NCBI RefSeq assembly: GCF_004295125.1
Contig: NZ_CP036170.1
Coordinates: forward strand, 2,854,501 to 2,918,500
Direction: 5' to 3'
Source: [Clostridium] scindens ATCC 35704
Lineage (GTDB): Bacteria; Bacillota; Clostridia; Lachnospirales; Lachnospiraceae
DNA length: 64,000 nt
A program made the translations under genes and the position numbers. Shown here one piece after another: positions 44,260 through 53,301 of this stretch (its first letter is position 1; each line of letters begins with the position of its first letter). The notes under the pieces are model-generated. The model made no database searches. It saw only the letters and a list, made by a program, of their open reading frames with translations, and was not told the origin of the DNA.

Positions 44260-44982
44260 ATGAAGAAATTATCAGTATTAGCAACGATTACAGCCATGGG
44301 GATTGCAGGCAGTGCAGCGCTTCCGACTCAGGCGGCAGATATGAACCAGGTTTACGATCAATTAAAGACGAATGGATATGCAGTGATCGGCGGACAGGTA
44401 AATAGTCCGGAAGATCTGAAAAACATTATATCCGGCTTAAATGATAAGTATCCTGGCATGAATATTAACTGGGGAGACTGTCCGGTTATCACGCCGCCGG
44501 GAGAAAATACTCCGGATACCGATCAGCCGGATTCTGACGGTGGGAATACCGGTACGCCGGATATTGATCAGCCTGGAGATGACGGCAATCAGCCGGGAAC
44601 GGAAGAGCGCAGTTTTGCGGAAAAAGTGGCAGACCTTGTAAATGCCGAAAGGGCAAAAGCCGGGCTGGATGCTCTTATAATTGATAAAGGGATTGAATCC
44701 GCGGCTCTTGTAAGGGCGAAGGAAATCGAAACTTCATTTTCCCACACAAGACCAAATGGCAGTTCTTTCAGCACCGTTTTAACAGAGAATGGCATTACAT
44801 TCAGAGGATCAGGCGAGAATATAGCATGGGGACAGCGTACGCCGGAAGAAGTTATGAACGGATGGATGAACAGCGAAGGACACAGGGCCAATATCCTGAA
44901 TCCAAAGTTTAAGAAAATCGGAGTAGGATTCTATCAGAATGCAGAGGGGAGAAATTATTGGACCCAGTTATTTACTTACTAA
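44260..44982 (+). CDS. secreted CAP-domain (SCP/PR1) protein
   Basis: 240 residues. A signal peptide covers residues 1-26 (MKKLSVLATITAMGIAGSAA, cleavage likely after TQA), then a short domain, an acidic Pro/Gly/Asp-rich linker (about 75-115, repeats of TPD.DQP) and a CAP domain (about 120-240) with VNAERAKAGLDAL, SHTRPNGSSF (catalytic-site His), GENIAWG and SEGHRANILNPKFKKIGVGF. Similar proteins occur in Bacillus spores and clostridial surfaces; their activity is unclear. GGAGG precedes ATG. Confidence 0.9.
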   Translation: MKKLSVLATITAMGIAGSAALPTQAADMNQVYDQLKTNGYAVIGGQVNSPEDLKNIISGLNDKYPGMNINWGDCPVITPPGENTPDTDQPDSDGGNTGTPDIDQPGDDGNQPGTEERSFAEKVADLVNAERAKAGLDALIIDKGIESAALVRAKEIETSFSHTRPNGSSFSTVLTENGITFRGSGENIAWGQRTPEEVMNGWMNSEGHRANILNPKFKKIGVGFYQNAEGRNYWTQLFTY

Positions 44983-45023
44983 AGCCGGATTTTGGCAAAT
45001 CCTTACGAATTGAGTGAATAATA

Positions 45024-45056
45024 GAAAGCATGGCGGTTTTACCGCTGTGCTTTTTC
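45024..45056 (+). terminator. CAP gene terminator
   Basis: AAAGCATGGCGGT, loop TTT, ACCGCTGTGCTTT with one mismatch, then TTCTG. Follows the CAP gene. Confidence 0.75.
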
Positions 45057-45165
45057 TGTACATGAAAAACTATGGACTATAATGAAAGAAAAGAATAGGC
45101 AGAAATTATTTGTTAAATGTGCTATACTGTTGCTTAAGAGAGTCATAAGGAGAGGTCTTCAAACT

Positions 45166-46080
45166 ATGGAATCCAAAGAAGAAAAATTAAATCCGATATA
45201 CCCGGAAGGTCTTAAGGCAGGAGACCAGGTGTGCATCATTGATCCAGCCAACGCATTTACCGAAAAGGCATTGGATGCGGCCACATCTCATCTTGAGGCG
45301 CGGGGATTAAACGTTACCGTGTCAGAAGATATGGCATTTCGCAGAGGGACGCCAAAGGAGCGTGCAGAGAAGTTTAATAGAGTGATCGAAGATCCCAATA
45401 ATCGTGGGATTTTCTGCATATGGGGAGGATATGGCACCATACCTTTGCTGGATAAGATCAATTATGACGCGTTAAGCAAGAATAGGCCTGTATTTACCGG
45501 ATTCAGTGACATTACGGCTATGCATCTGGCAATCGGTCAAAATACAGGACTGGTGACCTATCATGGCCCATCCTTCTTCAGCACAAGCCGGCAGCCCACG
45601 GAAACGGCACTGTGTAATTTCCTGGATGTGCTGGCCTCGCCTGGGAAAGAGCGGGAATTGAAGAATTTTAACGGAGAAGCCTTTGCAGTCTTGAAGGAAG
45701 GCGTCTGCGAAGGGCGTATTGCGGGAGGCAATATGACTCTGGTCAGCCGTCTGATGGGAACGCCTTATGAGATCGATGCCAGGGGAAAGATACTTTTTCT
45801 GGAGGAAGTAGGAGAGAAGCCTTACCGGCTACATGGGATGCTATACCAGCTGATACTTGCGGGCAAGTTTGAAGAGGCTGCCGGAGTCATCATAGGTAGC
45901 CTGACGGACTGCGATATCGAGGGGCGGCCAGGGAGCGCGGAGGCAATGGTAAGGGAAGTTTTGGGAGACTTGCAGATCCCAGTCGTTCTAAATGTGCGGG
46001 CCGGACATATCAAGGATCCGCTTACAATACCTATGAATGGACTGGCAAAAATCGACGGGGCAAGAGTCATCCTCTCATAG
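45166..46080 (+). CDS. LD-carboxypeptidase (MccF/LdcA, peptidase S66)
   Basis: 304 residues. S66 serine carboxypeptidase that trims murein tetrapeptides or acts on microcin-type nucleopeptides. The start LKAGDQVCIIDPANAF and the nucleophile region FCIWGGYGTIPLLD near residue 85 are followed by PVFTGFSDITAMHLAI near 108 (Ser-Asp), GRIAGGNMTLVSRLMGTPYE near 190 and RAGHIKDPLTIPMNG near 280 (catalytic His). Note IWGGYG: the expected R-G-G-Y/D-G box has Trp in place of Arg. ATG at 45166 follows AAGGAGAGG; 28 extra in-frame codons are rejected. Confidence 0.88.
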   Translation: MESKEEKLNPIYPEGLKAGDQVCIIDPANAFTEKALDAATSHLEARGLNVTVSEDMAFRRGTPKERAEKFNRVIEDPNNRGIFCIWGGYGTIPLLDKINYDALSKNRPVFTGFSDITAMHLAIGQNTGLVTYHGPSFFSTSRQPTETALCNFLDVLASPGKERELKNFNGEAFAVLKEGVCEGRIAGGNMTLVSRLMGTPYEIDARGKILFLEEVGEKPYRLHGMLYQLILAGKFEEAAGVIIGSLTDCDIEGRPGSAEAMVREVLGDLQIPVVLNVRAGHIKDPLTIPMNGLAKIDGARVILS

Positions 46081-46091
46081 CAGAGGAATAA

Positions 46092-47195
46092 ATGGAAGCA
46101 AAAAGGAAGCAGGAAAGGGAAAATATGATAAAAGAAAGAAAAGTACGGAAGATTATAGGAAGCGTGCTTCTGGCAATCGTTCTTCTGCTGGCGGCAGTTG
46201 TCGCCTATCTGACAATACGGGAATACAGGCCGGATCCGATTGAGGATATAGTGCCGGGGAAGGGGAACGCCAGGCTGAATAACGGGGATGCATTTACGAT
46301 TCTTACGTATAACATCGGATATGCGGGCCTCAGCAAGGATGAAGACTTCTTTATGGATGGGGGTTCTAAGGTAGAGCCGGAGAGCAAGAAACTTGTGGAG
46401 GAAAACTTGAGTGGAATCACATCCATTCTGAAGGATCAGGAAGCGGATATTTATTTTCTACAGGAGGTGGACCGGGATTCCAAGAGGTCCTATCATATTG
46501 ACGAACAGGCCTATTATGAGGAAGAACTTGGACTTGCGGGTATGTTTGCATGCAATTTCAAATGTGACTTTGTGCCTTATCCGCTGCCGCCGATTGGAAA
46601 AGTAACCAGCGGCCTGGTGACGATGACGGATCTGAATGTAAAAGAAGCATCCCGAATCTCGCTTCCCGAATCCTTCTCATGGCCGGTCAAGACTTGCAAC
46701 TTGAAGCGATGCATGCTGGAGGCCAGGGTGCCTTTGGAAGGAACGGACAAAGAACTGGTGCTGATCAACTTCCATCTGGAAGCTTATGACAGCGGAGAGG
46801 GAAAGATTGCCCAGAGCAAGATGCTGGCAGAGAAACTGGAGTCAGAATACCAGAAGGGAAATTATGTGATTGCCGGCGGAGACTTCAATCAGACATTCGA
46901 GGGGATGGAAAAATATCCGATCCATAATAAAGATAAGTGGGTGCCTGGCGTCGTAGGCGCTGAGGACATTCCAGAAGGCTTCTCCTTTGCCGTATCCGAC
47001 AATGTACCTACCTGCAGGCTTCTTGACGGGCCTTACAGCGGGAATTATGATGAATCCCAGGTATATGTACTGGATGGATTTATCGTTTCCGATAATATCA
47101 AAGTGAATAGAGTAGAAAACATTGATACGGATTTTGAATATACCGACCATCAGCCAGTGCGTATGGAAGCCATCTGCCTTAAGGATGGACAATAG
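46092..47195 (+). CDS. membrane-anchored endonuclease/exonuclease/phosphatase-fold protein
   Basis: 367 residues. A basic N-terminus and one membrane anchor (about residues 20-42) precede an EEP-fold domain with FTILTYNIGYAGL near residue 73, YFLQEVDRDSKRS near 118 (catalytic Glu), NFHLEAYDSGEG near 225, VIAGGDFNQTFEG near 259 and a C-terminal TDHQPVRMEA (catalytic Asp-His). Extracellular phosphodiesterase or nuclease acting on lipids or nucleotides is likely; the substrate is unknown. ATG 46092 (AGAGGA) and ATG 46125 (AAGGG) are both possible starts. It follows LD-carboxypeptidase by 11 bp. Confidence 0.82.
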   Translation: MEAKRKQERENMIKERKVRKIIGSVLLAIVLLLAAVVAYLTIREYRPDPIEDIVPGKGNARLNNGDAFTILTYNIGYAGLSKDEDFFMDGGSKVEPESKKLVEENLSGITSILKDQEADIYFLQEVDRDSKRSYHIDEQAYYEEELGLAGMFACNFKCDFVPYPLPPIGKVTSGLVTMTDLNVKEASRISLPESFSWPVKTCNLKRCMLEARVPLEGTDKELVLINFHLEAYDSGEGKIAQSKMLAEKLESEYQKGNYVIAGGDFNQTFEGMEKYPIHNKDKWVPGVVGAEDIPEGFSFAVSDNVPTCRLLDGPYSGNYDESQVYVLDGFIVSDNIKVNRVENIDTDFEYTDHQPVRMEAICLKDGQ

Positions 47196-47277
47196 ATATA
47201 TCTGCTCGCTGGACGACTTCGGCGCGGGATACTCTTCTCTTAATACCTTAAAAGACCTTGCATATCCCCAGGTGTAA
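47185..47277 (+). pseudogene. EAL-domain remnant (c-di-GMP phosphodiesterase fragment)
   Basis: An open stretch from within the end of the EEP gene reads CSLDDFGAGYSSLNTLKDL then AYPQV and a stop. LDDFG.GYSSL is the diagnostic metal/catalytic motif of EAL phosphodiesterases. Nothing before or after belongs to such a protein, so this is the scar of a deleted gene. It has no binding site of its own. Confidence 0.7.
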
Positions 47278-47375
47278 CTGCGAGGTTTGTAGAAACTTGC
47301 GATATATTTTCCTACATTCTGTCAGGAAAATCAGGTACAATATACTTGATATTGTTAGGAAGGGAAGTATAGAAA

Positions 47376-47699
47376 ATGCGAGAAAAAGAATTGACAATCT
47401 GTATCTGGATTCATCATATATCAACATTTATCGGGCTGTTTGCCAGCCTGTATCATATCGCCGCAGGAAGGAAGCGGCCGGCGTTCAGGACCGGCGGCCT
47501 GATTCTTTTCGCCTCCTGCCAGGCCTTTGGCGCGTTTAAGATAGCTGTCGATCTGGCAAAAGGAAGATCCCGGCTTCGGAAAAGTTTCGAGAACATACAT
47601 AGCCTGTGCAGGGATAAAAGGCAGGCAAGAGGCCTGCTGTGGGTGATGACCGCCTTGTCGGCCGTTTTTAAGACAAGTACGCCTTGCCTGTTAAGGTAA
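47376..47699 (+). CDS. hypothetical small membrane protein
   Basis: 107 residues: a hydrophobic segment about residues 7-28 (ICIWIHHISTFIGLFASLYH), a second weaker one about 39-58 and a basic middle (KGRSRLRKSFENIHS). GGAAGGGAAGT precedes the ATG and a TACAAT box lies about 40 bp upstream. No family recognised. The Cys/Arg content and downstream distance from the EAL scar leave it possible that this is another degraded gene. Confidence 0.4.
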   Translation: MREKELTICIWIHHISTFIGLFASLYHIAAGRKRPAFRTGGLILFASCQAFGAFKIAVDLAKGRSRLRKSFENIHSLCRDKRQARGLLWVMTALSAVFKTSTPCLLR

Positions 47700-47772
47700 G
47701 AGTCAGCCTTTCAAAATCCAGGGTCGTCCATGCATAATCGCCGTCCTTTCCTCATAGATTACTATAAATTCT

Positions 47773-48093
47773 ATGAATGGCGCTTTTATGAAGACGAAAA
47801 AAAAAGGACCAAGGCCAGAACCTGATGGCTATTCTTTCAAAAATAAAATGGCGGAATTATCCGAACTTCCCAAAGACGTGGCGCTTGGAATGCCAGTTCT
47901 TACGGTCTTAGGGCAGATGGAATTAAGCCTTGAAAATTACAGGGGGATCATCGAATATACCGATACGCTGGTAAGAATCCAGACGAAAAATGGACAGATC
48001 AGGGTGACTGGAAAGAGGCTCCAGGTGGCATATTATACCAATGATGAGATGAAAGTGAACGGACATATCGAGTCCATTGAATACCAGCATTAG
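47773..48093 (+). CDS. yqfC: sporulation protein YqfC
   Basis: 106 residues of the YabP/YqfC family: NKMAELSELPKDVALGMPVLTVLGQMELSLENYRGIIEYTD (in parts) is the family core, followed by GQIRVTGKRLQVAYYTNDEMKVNGHI. In endospore formers yqfC belongs to the sigma-E regulon and precedes yqfD. Starts ATG 47773 or 47788 both lack a clear Shine-Dalgarno, a contrast with the neighbouring genes. Confidence 0.88.
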   Translation: MNGAFMKTKKKGPRPEPDGYSFKNKMAELSELPKDVALGMPVLTVLGQMELSLENYRGIIEYTDTLVRIQTKNGQIRVTGKRLQVAYYTNDEMKVNGHIESIEYQH

Positions 48094-48107
48094 AGGAGGA
48101 GACAATA

Positions 48108-49373
48108 TTGCTGTTAAAAATCATCCGCTATATAAAAGGGTATATCCGCATCCGGGTCATAGGATATTCCGCAGAAAGATTTTTGAATGCATGCAGCCAC
48201 AAAGGCATCTTTCTCTGGGGCTTGAAGCCGGTGGGCGGAGCTTACGAAATGAATATTACGATAAAGGGATTCCGGCAGTTAAAGCCGATTATCAGGAAGA
48301 CAGGAACAAAAGTTGTAATTGTGAGACGGTTCGGTCTTCCTTTTTTTTTACACAAATATCGAAAGCGGAAACTGTTCTTCGGCGGAGCCTTTCTTTTCGT
48401 TGTTATGATTATAGCGATGTCCCGGTTTATATGGAATATCGATATTACAGGCAATCAGTCGCGGACCGATGAATCCATTCTGGAGTTTCTGGGCTCAAAA
48501 AATGTAGAGGATGGGATGCCAAAGTCGGATGTGGATTGCGCCCGTATTGTAAAGGATATCCGCAAGGAATATGATGACATCATATGGGTATCCGCGTCCA
48601 TAAAAGGCACCCGCCTGATCATCCAGGTAAAAGAAAACGAGGATTCCTTGCCGGTGGTCAATAAGACGGAGGAGGAAAAAGAACAGGAAGCCAGGGAGAA
48701 CGCTACGGACATTGTTGCGGACCAAGAGTGCGTCATAACGGACATCGTGCCCAGAAAAGGGATTGCCATGGTCAAAGAAGGTGACCAGGTGAAGAAGGGA
48801 GATATCCTGATATCCGGGCAGGTTCCAGTCAATAACGATGCCGGGGAGACGATCGCATACCAATATCACGAGTCTGACGCAGATATCCGGGGACAGACGG
48901 CCATTGCGTACGAAGACAGCCAGGAGGTTGTGTATCTGGAAAAGGAATATTTAGACGTACAGAAGGAAGAATACTATATTAGGGTCGGAGACCGATTTCT
49001 CAGACTGGCTACAATCAAGAACCAGTATGAGGAATGGGAAATGCATTCCAAGGAGCGGCAGCTTCGGATTGGCAAGAATTTTTACCTACCTGTATCCTAT
49101 GGCATTCGGACTGCCAATCCTTACCGTTCCGAAGAGAAGAAGCATACAAAGAAGGAACTCCAGCAGATCTTAAGCCTTCGTTTCAAGCGTTATCTTGCAG
49201 ACTTGGAGAAAAAGGGGGTAGAAATTATCGAGAATAGTGTTAAAATATACACAGGACCCGAAAAAGCCGAGGCAAAAGGCACGCTTACGGTCATCATGCC
49301 GATAGGCATGCAAGCCCCGTCTCAATTGCTGGAGATACCGCTAAAAGAAGAACAAGAAGAAACAGGAGAATAA
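48108..49373 (+). CDS. yqfD: sporulation protein YqfD
   Basis: 421 residues. N-terminal IRVIGYSAERFLNACSHKGIFLWGL, basic stretch and one membrane helix (about 92-110), then an extracytoplasmic beta-rich region with RKGIAMVKEGDQVKKGDILISGQVP near residue 225 (in part) resembling a biotinyl/lipoyl-like fold, and EKKGVEIIENSVKI near the end. Mother-cell sporulation function. Start is TTG at 48108 after GAGGAGG. phoH and ybeY follow, as in Bacillus. Confidence 0.9.
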   Translation: MLLKIIRYIKGYIRIRVIGYSAERFLNACSHKGIFLWGLKPVGGAYEMNITIKGFRQLKPIIRKTGTKVVIVRRFGLPFFLHKYRKRKLFFGGAFLFVVMIIAMSRFIWNIDITGNQSRTDESILEFLGSKNVEDGMPKSDVDCARIVKDIRKEYDDIIWVSASIKGTRLIIQVKENEDSLPVVNKTEEEKEQEARENATDIVADQECVITDIVPRKGIAMVKEGDQVKKGDILISGQVPVNNDAGETIAYQYHESDADIRGQTAIAYEDSQEVVYLEKEYLDVQKEEYYIRVGDRFLRLATIKNQYEEWEMHSKERQLRIGKNFYLPVSYGIRTANPYRSEEKKHTKKELQQILSLRFKRYLADLEKKGVEIIENSVKIYTGPEKAEAKGTLTVIMPIGMQAPSQLLEIPLKEEQEETGE

Positions 49374-49376
49374 TGA

Positions 49377-50369
49377 ATGGGATTAATTGAAGCGATCATG
49401 GCTATACCGGCCGAGCAGCAGAGTAATGTGTTCGGACAGTTTGATGCTTATGCAAAGAAAATAGAGAGGACGCTCCATGTGACTCTGATTGCCAGAGGGG
49501 AGAGCGTAAAGATTATGGGAGAGGCTTCTAGAGTGGAGCAGGCCAGGAAGGTCTTAAGCCAGCTGGCGGAACTGTCAAGCAGAGGGAATAACGTAGAAGA
49601 GCAGAACGTGGACTATACCCTTGCCCTCGTGATGGAGGACAGTCCGGACAGCGTTCTGGAAATTGACAAGGATGTGATATGCCATACGCTGCAGGGCAAG
49701 CCGATCAAGCCTAAGACTATAGGACAGAAGAAGTATGTGGATGCGATCCGCAAGAAAATGATCGTGTTCGGCCTTGGACCTGCCGGAACGGGCAAGACCT
49801 ATCTTGCCATGGCTATGGCGATTACGGCATTTAAGAATAACGAGGTGGGCAGAATCATCCTTACCAGGCCTGCCATAGAGGCGGGAGAGAAACTGGGATT
49901 CTTGCCCGGAGACCTGCAGAGCAAGATTGATCCCTATCTGCGCCCGCTTTATGATGCGCTTTATCAGATCATGGGGGCGGACAGTTTCTTGAAAAACTCT
50001 GAAAAAGGCCTGATTGAAGTGGCACCCCTGGCTTATATGAGAGGACGGACGCTGGACAACGCATTTATTATACTGGATGAAGCCCAGAATACGACCCCTG
50101 CCCAGATGAAGATGTTTCTTACCAGGATCGGATTCGGCTCCAAAGTCGTCATTACAGGAGATGCCACCCAGAAGGATCTGCCTTCGGGCCAGGTATCCGG
50201 CCTTGACGTGGCGATCTCGGTGGTGAAGAACATCGAGGATATTGGCATCTGTACGCTTACCAGCAAGGATGTTGTCCGCCATCCTCTGGTGCAGAAGATC
50301 GTAAAGGCTTATGAAGATTATGAGAGCAGAGGCAAGAACAAAGGCAGGGATAAAAGGAGAAGATCATGA
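49377..50369 (+). CDS. phoH: PhoH-like ATPase
   Basis: 330 residues. An N-terminal RNA-binding-like domain (about 20-75, ARGESVKIMGEASRVEQARKV) precedes a P-loop with GLGPAGTGKTYLAMAMA near residue 137, Walker B AFIILDEAQNTTPAQMKMFLTRIG near 232 (in part) and ITGDATQKDLPSGQVSGL near 260. ATPase linked to RNA metabolism and often encoded with YbeY. Ends four bases into ybeY. Confidence 0.92.
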   Translation: MGLIEAIMAIPAEQQSNVFGQFDAYAKKIERTLHVTLIARGESVKIMGEASRVEQARKVLSQLAELSSRGNNVEEQNVDYTLALVMEDSPDSVLEIDKDVICHTLQGKPIKPKTIGQKKYVDAIRKKMIVFGLGPAGTGKTYLAMAMAITAFKNNEVGRIILTRPAIEAGEKLGFLPGDLQSKIDPYLRPLYDALYQIMGADSFLKNSEKGLIEVAPLAYMRGRTLDNAFIILDEAQNTTPAQMKMFLTRIGFGSKVVITGDATQKDLPSGQVSGLDVAISVVKNIEDIGICTLTSKDVVRHPLVQKIVKAYEDYESRGKNKGRDKRRRS

Positions 50370-50860
50370 CACTATACTTTGAAGAAGAAGGGGAGGCAAG
50401 GCTTCCCATAGAGTGTGAAAAGATAGCAAGACAGGTGATAGAGACAACCCTTGATTATGCCGGATGTCCGTATGAGTGGGAAGTCAGTCTTCTGCTGACG
50501 CAGAACGAAGAGATCCGCAAGATGAACCGGGACTTCCGCGGCATTGACAGGCCAACGGATGTGCTGTCCTTTCCGATGACTGACTATCCTGTGCCCGGAC
50601 AGTTTGGGTTTTTAGAAGAAAGTGATGACTGCTTTCATCCGGAATCGGGAGAACTGATGCTGGGCGATATCGTGATTTCCAAAGAGAAGGTATTATCACA
50701 GGCCGAAGAATTCGGTCACTCTGCTTTGAGAGAATATGCTTTTTTAATTGCTCATTCTGTGTTACACTTAATTGGATACGACCATATGCAGGACGAGGAG
50801 CGTCAGATTATGGAACGTAAGCAGAAAGAAATTATGGAAAGATTAAATATATTACGATAA
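50366..50860 (+). CDS. ybeY: rRNA maturation RNase YbeY
   Basis: 164 residues. The zinc site H-S-V-L-H-L-I-G-Y-D-H (HxxxHxxxxxH) lies near residue 130, and NRDFRGIDRPTDVLSFPM near 53 is the family's N-domain mark. Single-strand RNase for 16S 3' end maturation and ribosome quality control. Overlaps phoH by four bases; AAAGGAGAAG precedes ATG. Confidence 0.96.
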   Translation: MTLYFEEEGEARLPIECEKIARQVIETTLDYAGCPYEWEVSLLLTQNEEIRKMNRDFRGIDRPTDVLSFPMTDYPVPGQFGFLEESDDCFHPESGELMLGDIVISKEKVLSQAEEFGHSALREYAFLIAHSVLHLIGYDHMQDEERQIMERKQKEIMERLNILR

Positions 50861-50873
50861 GATGGAGTAGTGT

Positions 50874-52544
50874 ATGGCTGAACAACGTAGAAAGAAAGAG
50901 AAGAATTTCCTGGTCCAGGGCTCTATCCTCGCGATTGCGGGGGTGATTACAAAGATTATCGGGGCCGTGTACCGGATTCCTCTTACCAATATAGCAGGCG
51001 CGGAAGGAATCGGATATTACAGCGTGGCCTTCTCTATTTATTCTGTGGCATTAATGCTGACATCCTACAGCCTTCCTCTGGCTGTGTCCAAGTTGGTTTC
51101 CGCCAGGGTGGCAGTGGGGGAATACCGGAATGCCTATAAGGTATTTAAGGGGGCTATGACATTTGCCCTGCTGGCAGGCGGATTTGTATCCCTTCTGATC
51201 TTCCTGGGGGCGGATTTTATCGCTTCCCATATTATGCATATGGATATGAGTGCCTATGCGCTTCGTGTCCTGGCCCCCTGTATCCTGATTGTCGCTCTTT
51301 TGGGCGTGCTGAGGGGATTTTTCCAGGGAAATGGCTCCATGGTTCCCACTGCCATCTCCCAGGTGGTTGAGCAGGTGGTGAATGCAGTGGCATCCATAGC
51401 CGGAGCTTACTTCCTTCTGCAGGCAGGAAAGAGCATTGCCGAGACCAGAGGGAAGAAGTCCTATGGCCCGGCATACGCGGCGGCCGGAGGTACGGTCGGA
51501 ACCGTTGCGGGAGCCTTGGCGGCGCTTCTGTTCGTTGCGCTGATATTCTATGCCTATAAGCGAATCTTCAAGCGCCAGATGAAGCGGGACCGGACCCGCC
51601 GGAGGGAAAGCTACAAGAAGATATACAAGGTTCTGTTTATCACCATCGCGCCGGTCATCTTAAGCGCGACGGTCTACAATATCAGTGATTTTATTGATAC
51701 GGCAATGTTTAATAACATTATGGCTGCCCAGGGATTTAAAAAGGTGGAATATGCGGAACTCCTTGGGATGTTCGGAGGCCAGTATACAACGATGATCAAT
51801 GTACCCTTGTCCATATCAAGCGCCCTGGCTGCCTCGCTGATTCCAAGTCTGGTAGCGACCGTGCAGACCGGGAACCGTAAGCAGATACATAACAAGATTA
51901 ATATGGTATCCAGATTCAACATGCTGATCGCGATTCCATGCGCGGTAGGCTTCGTGATTCTGGCCAAGCCGCTTCTGGATCTTTTGTATTTTACCCAGGA
52001 TAATACGAAGCCGGCACTGATGCTCCAGCTTGGAGCGCTGTCCGTCGTATTCTTCTGCCTGTCGACGGTTACAAACTCGGTGCTGCAGGGACTGGACGAT
52101 ATGATGACCCCGGTGCGCAATGCCGCCATTTCCCTGGTGATCCACGTGATTGCCCTGTTCCTCATGATGGTGGTATTCAAATGGAACATATATGCGGTAG
52201 TCCTAAGCAAGATTGTATTTTCCGGCGCCAGCTGCATCTTGAATGCCCATTCGCTGCGGGAGCGCATCGGCTATGTCCAGGAGCGTAAAAAGACGTTCGT
52301 GATTCCGGCGATTGCTGCAACCGTGATGGGAGTCGTGGCCATTGTGGTACATCTGCTGTTTGAACTGTTTGCAGGCGCAAGGATTGCAACGGTTGTGGCA
52401 GTGCTGGCGGCAATGGTCGTATATGGCGCCGTACTGGTGCTGCTTGGCGGCGTGACGGAAGAGGAACTTCTGGATATGCCAAAGGGAGCCTCCGTGGCAT
52501 CTCTATGCAGGAAACTGCATCTGATCCGCGGCCAATATAGGTAA
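50874..52544 (+). CDS. SpoVB/MurJ-like polysaccharide flippase
   Basis: 556 residues, about 14 membrane helices. The start FLVQGSILAIAGVITKIIGAVYRIPLTNIAGAEGIGYYSVA (in parts) is typical of the SpoVB/YtgP branch of the MOP exporter superfamily. Members flip lipid-linked cell wall or cortex precursors. Several family members occur per genome, so cortex versus vegetative role is open. Follows ybeY by 13 bp. Confidence 0.87.
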   Translation: MAEQRRKKEKNFLVQGSILAIAGVITKIIGAVYRIPLTNIAGAEGIGYYSVAFSIYSVALMLTSYSLPLAVSKLVSARVAVGEYRNAYKVFKGAMTFALLAGGFVSLLIFLGADFIASHIMHMDMSAYALRVLAPCILIVALLGVLRGFFQGNGSMVPTAISQVVEQVVNAVASIAGAYFLLQAGKSIAETRGKKSYGPAYAAAGGTVGTVAGALAALLFVALIFYAYKRIFKRQMKRDRTRRRESYKKIYKVLFITIAPVILSATVYNISDFIDTAMFNNIMAAQGFKKVEYAELLGMFGGQYTTMINVPLSISSALAASLIPSLVATVQTGNRKQIHNKINMVSRFNMLIAIPCAVGFVILAKPLLDLLYFTQDNTKPALMLQLGALSVVFFCLSTVTNSVLQGLDDMMTPVRNAAISLVIHVIALFLMMVVFKWNIYAVVLSKIVFSGASCILNAHSLRERIGYVQERKKTFVIPAIAATVMGVVAIVVHLLFELFAGARIATVVAVLAAMVVYGAVLVLLGGVTEEELLDMPKGASVASLCRKLHLIRGQYR

Positions 52545-52623
52545 AGATCGTGTAAAAATTGTCCGCAAACTGTATAAATCCGGCAAAACAAACCGATACT
52601 GTACTAAAAAAGGAGTTGTCCTT

Positions 52624-53004
52624 ATGAAAAATAAGTATGGTATTGGTTTTTTTGCGGCTGCGATTATTGCAGTGCTGGCGGTATCCAGCGCATATCAGCT
52701 GAGTTATCAGAAGGCCAAAGAACGCGCGCAGACGCAAGTGACAAAAGAACAGGAGGAGCCTGCTACGTCCAAATCGGAGCCGACAGTCTCTGCGGATGGA
52801 CAGGCGCTAAAAGAAGACTGCTACTATCTGATGGAAGTCAACGGTTACGTGGTCGTATATCTGAGTGATAAGAAGACCGCCTACGAATATACGGATATCC
52901 TGTATGATGAACTTCCGGCAACCATCAGGGAGGAGATTCGCAACGGAAAATACATGGAAAGCACAGAGGAACTTTATGGCTTTTTAGAAAATTATTCGAG
53001 CTAG
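52624..53004 (+). CDS. BofC-like C-terminal domain protein
   Basis: 126 residues: signal anchor (about 7-27), charged linker, and a C-terminal domain (about 65-126) YYLMEVNGYVVVYLSDKKTA...ILYDELPATIREEIRNGKYMESTEELYGFLENYSS (given in parts), which follows the BofC C-terminal pattern of a two-strand grip, a LP..(I/D)...L..G step and a closing EEL..LLE.Y helix. In Bacillus, BofC acts in the forespore intermembrane space on the sigma-K checkpoint. Lacks the BofC N-domain. AAAAGGAGTT precedes ATG. Confidence 0.65.
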   Translation: MKNKYGIGFFAAAIIAVLAVSSAYQLSYQKAKERAQTQVTKEQEEPATSKSEPTVSADGQALKEDCYYLMEVNGYVVVYLSDKKTAYEYTDILYDELPATIREEIRNGKYMESTEELYGFLENYSS

Positions 53005-53079
53005 AAGTGGACTTCCAAAGTAAGATAGTGTAATATAAGTACGTAATTTCCGAATGAATCAAGAAGGAAGGACAAAACT

Positions 53080-53301
53080 ATGGAAGAACAGAAGATTGCA
53101 AGAATCAATGAATTATATCATAAATCCAAAGCAGAGGGCCTGACGGCCGAGGAGTCAAAGGAACAGCAGATTCTGCGCAGGGAGTATATTGACTCATTTA
53201 AGAGAAATCTGCGCAGCCAGTTAAACAATATTTCCATTCAGGAGAAGGATGGAAGCATTACAGATTTGGGTGAGAAGTTTGGAAAGCAAGAAGGACATTA
53301 G
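53080..53301 (+). CDS. DUF896 family protein (YnzC-like)
   Basis: 73 residues: KIARINELYHKSKAEGLTAEESKEQQILRREYIDSFKRNLRSQL (in parts) is the complete DUF896 helical hairpin. Small cytosolic protein of unsettled role. Its end overlaps the following cyclo-ligase gene. AGAAGGAAGG precedes ATG. Confidence 0.93.
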   Translation: MEEQKIARINELYHKSKAEGLTAEESKEQQILRREYIDSFKRNLRSQLNNISIQEKDGSITDLGEKFGKQEGH

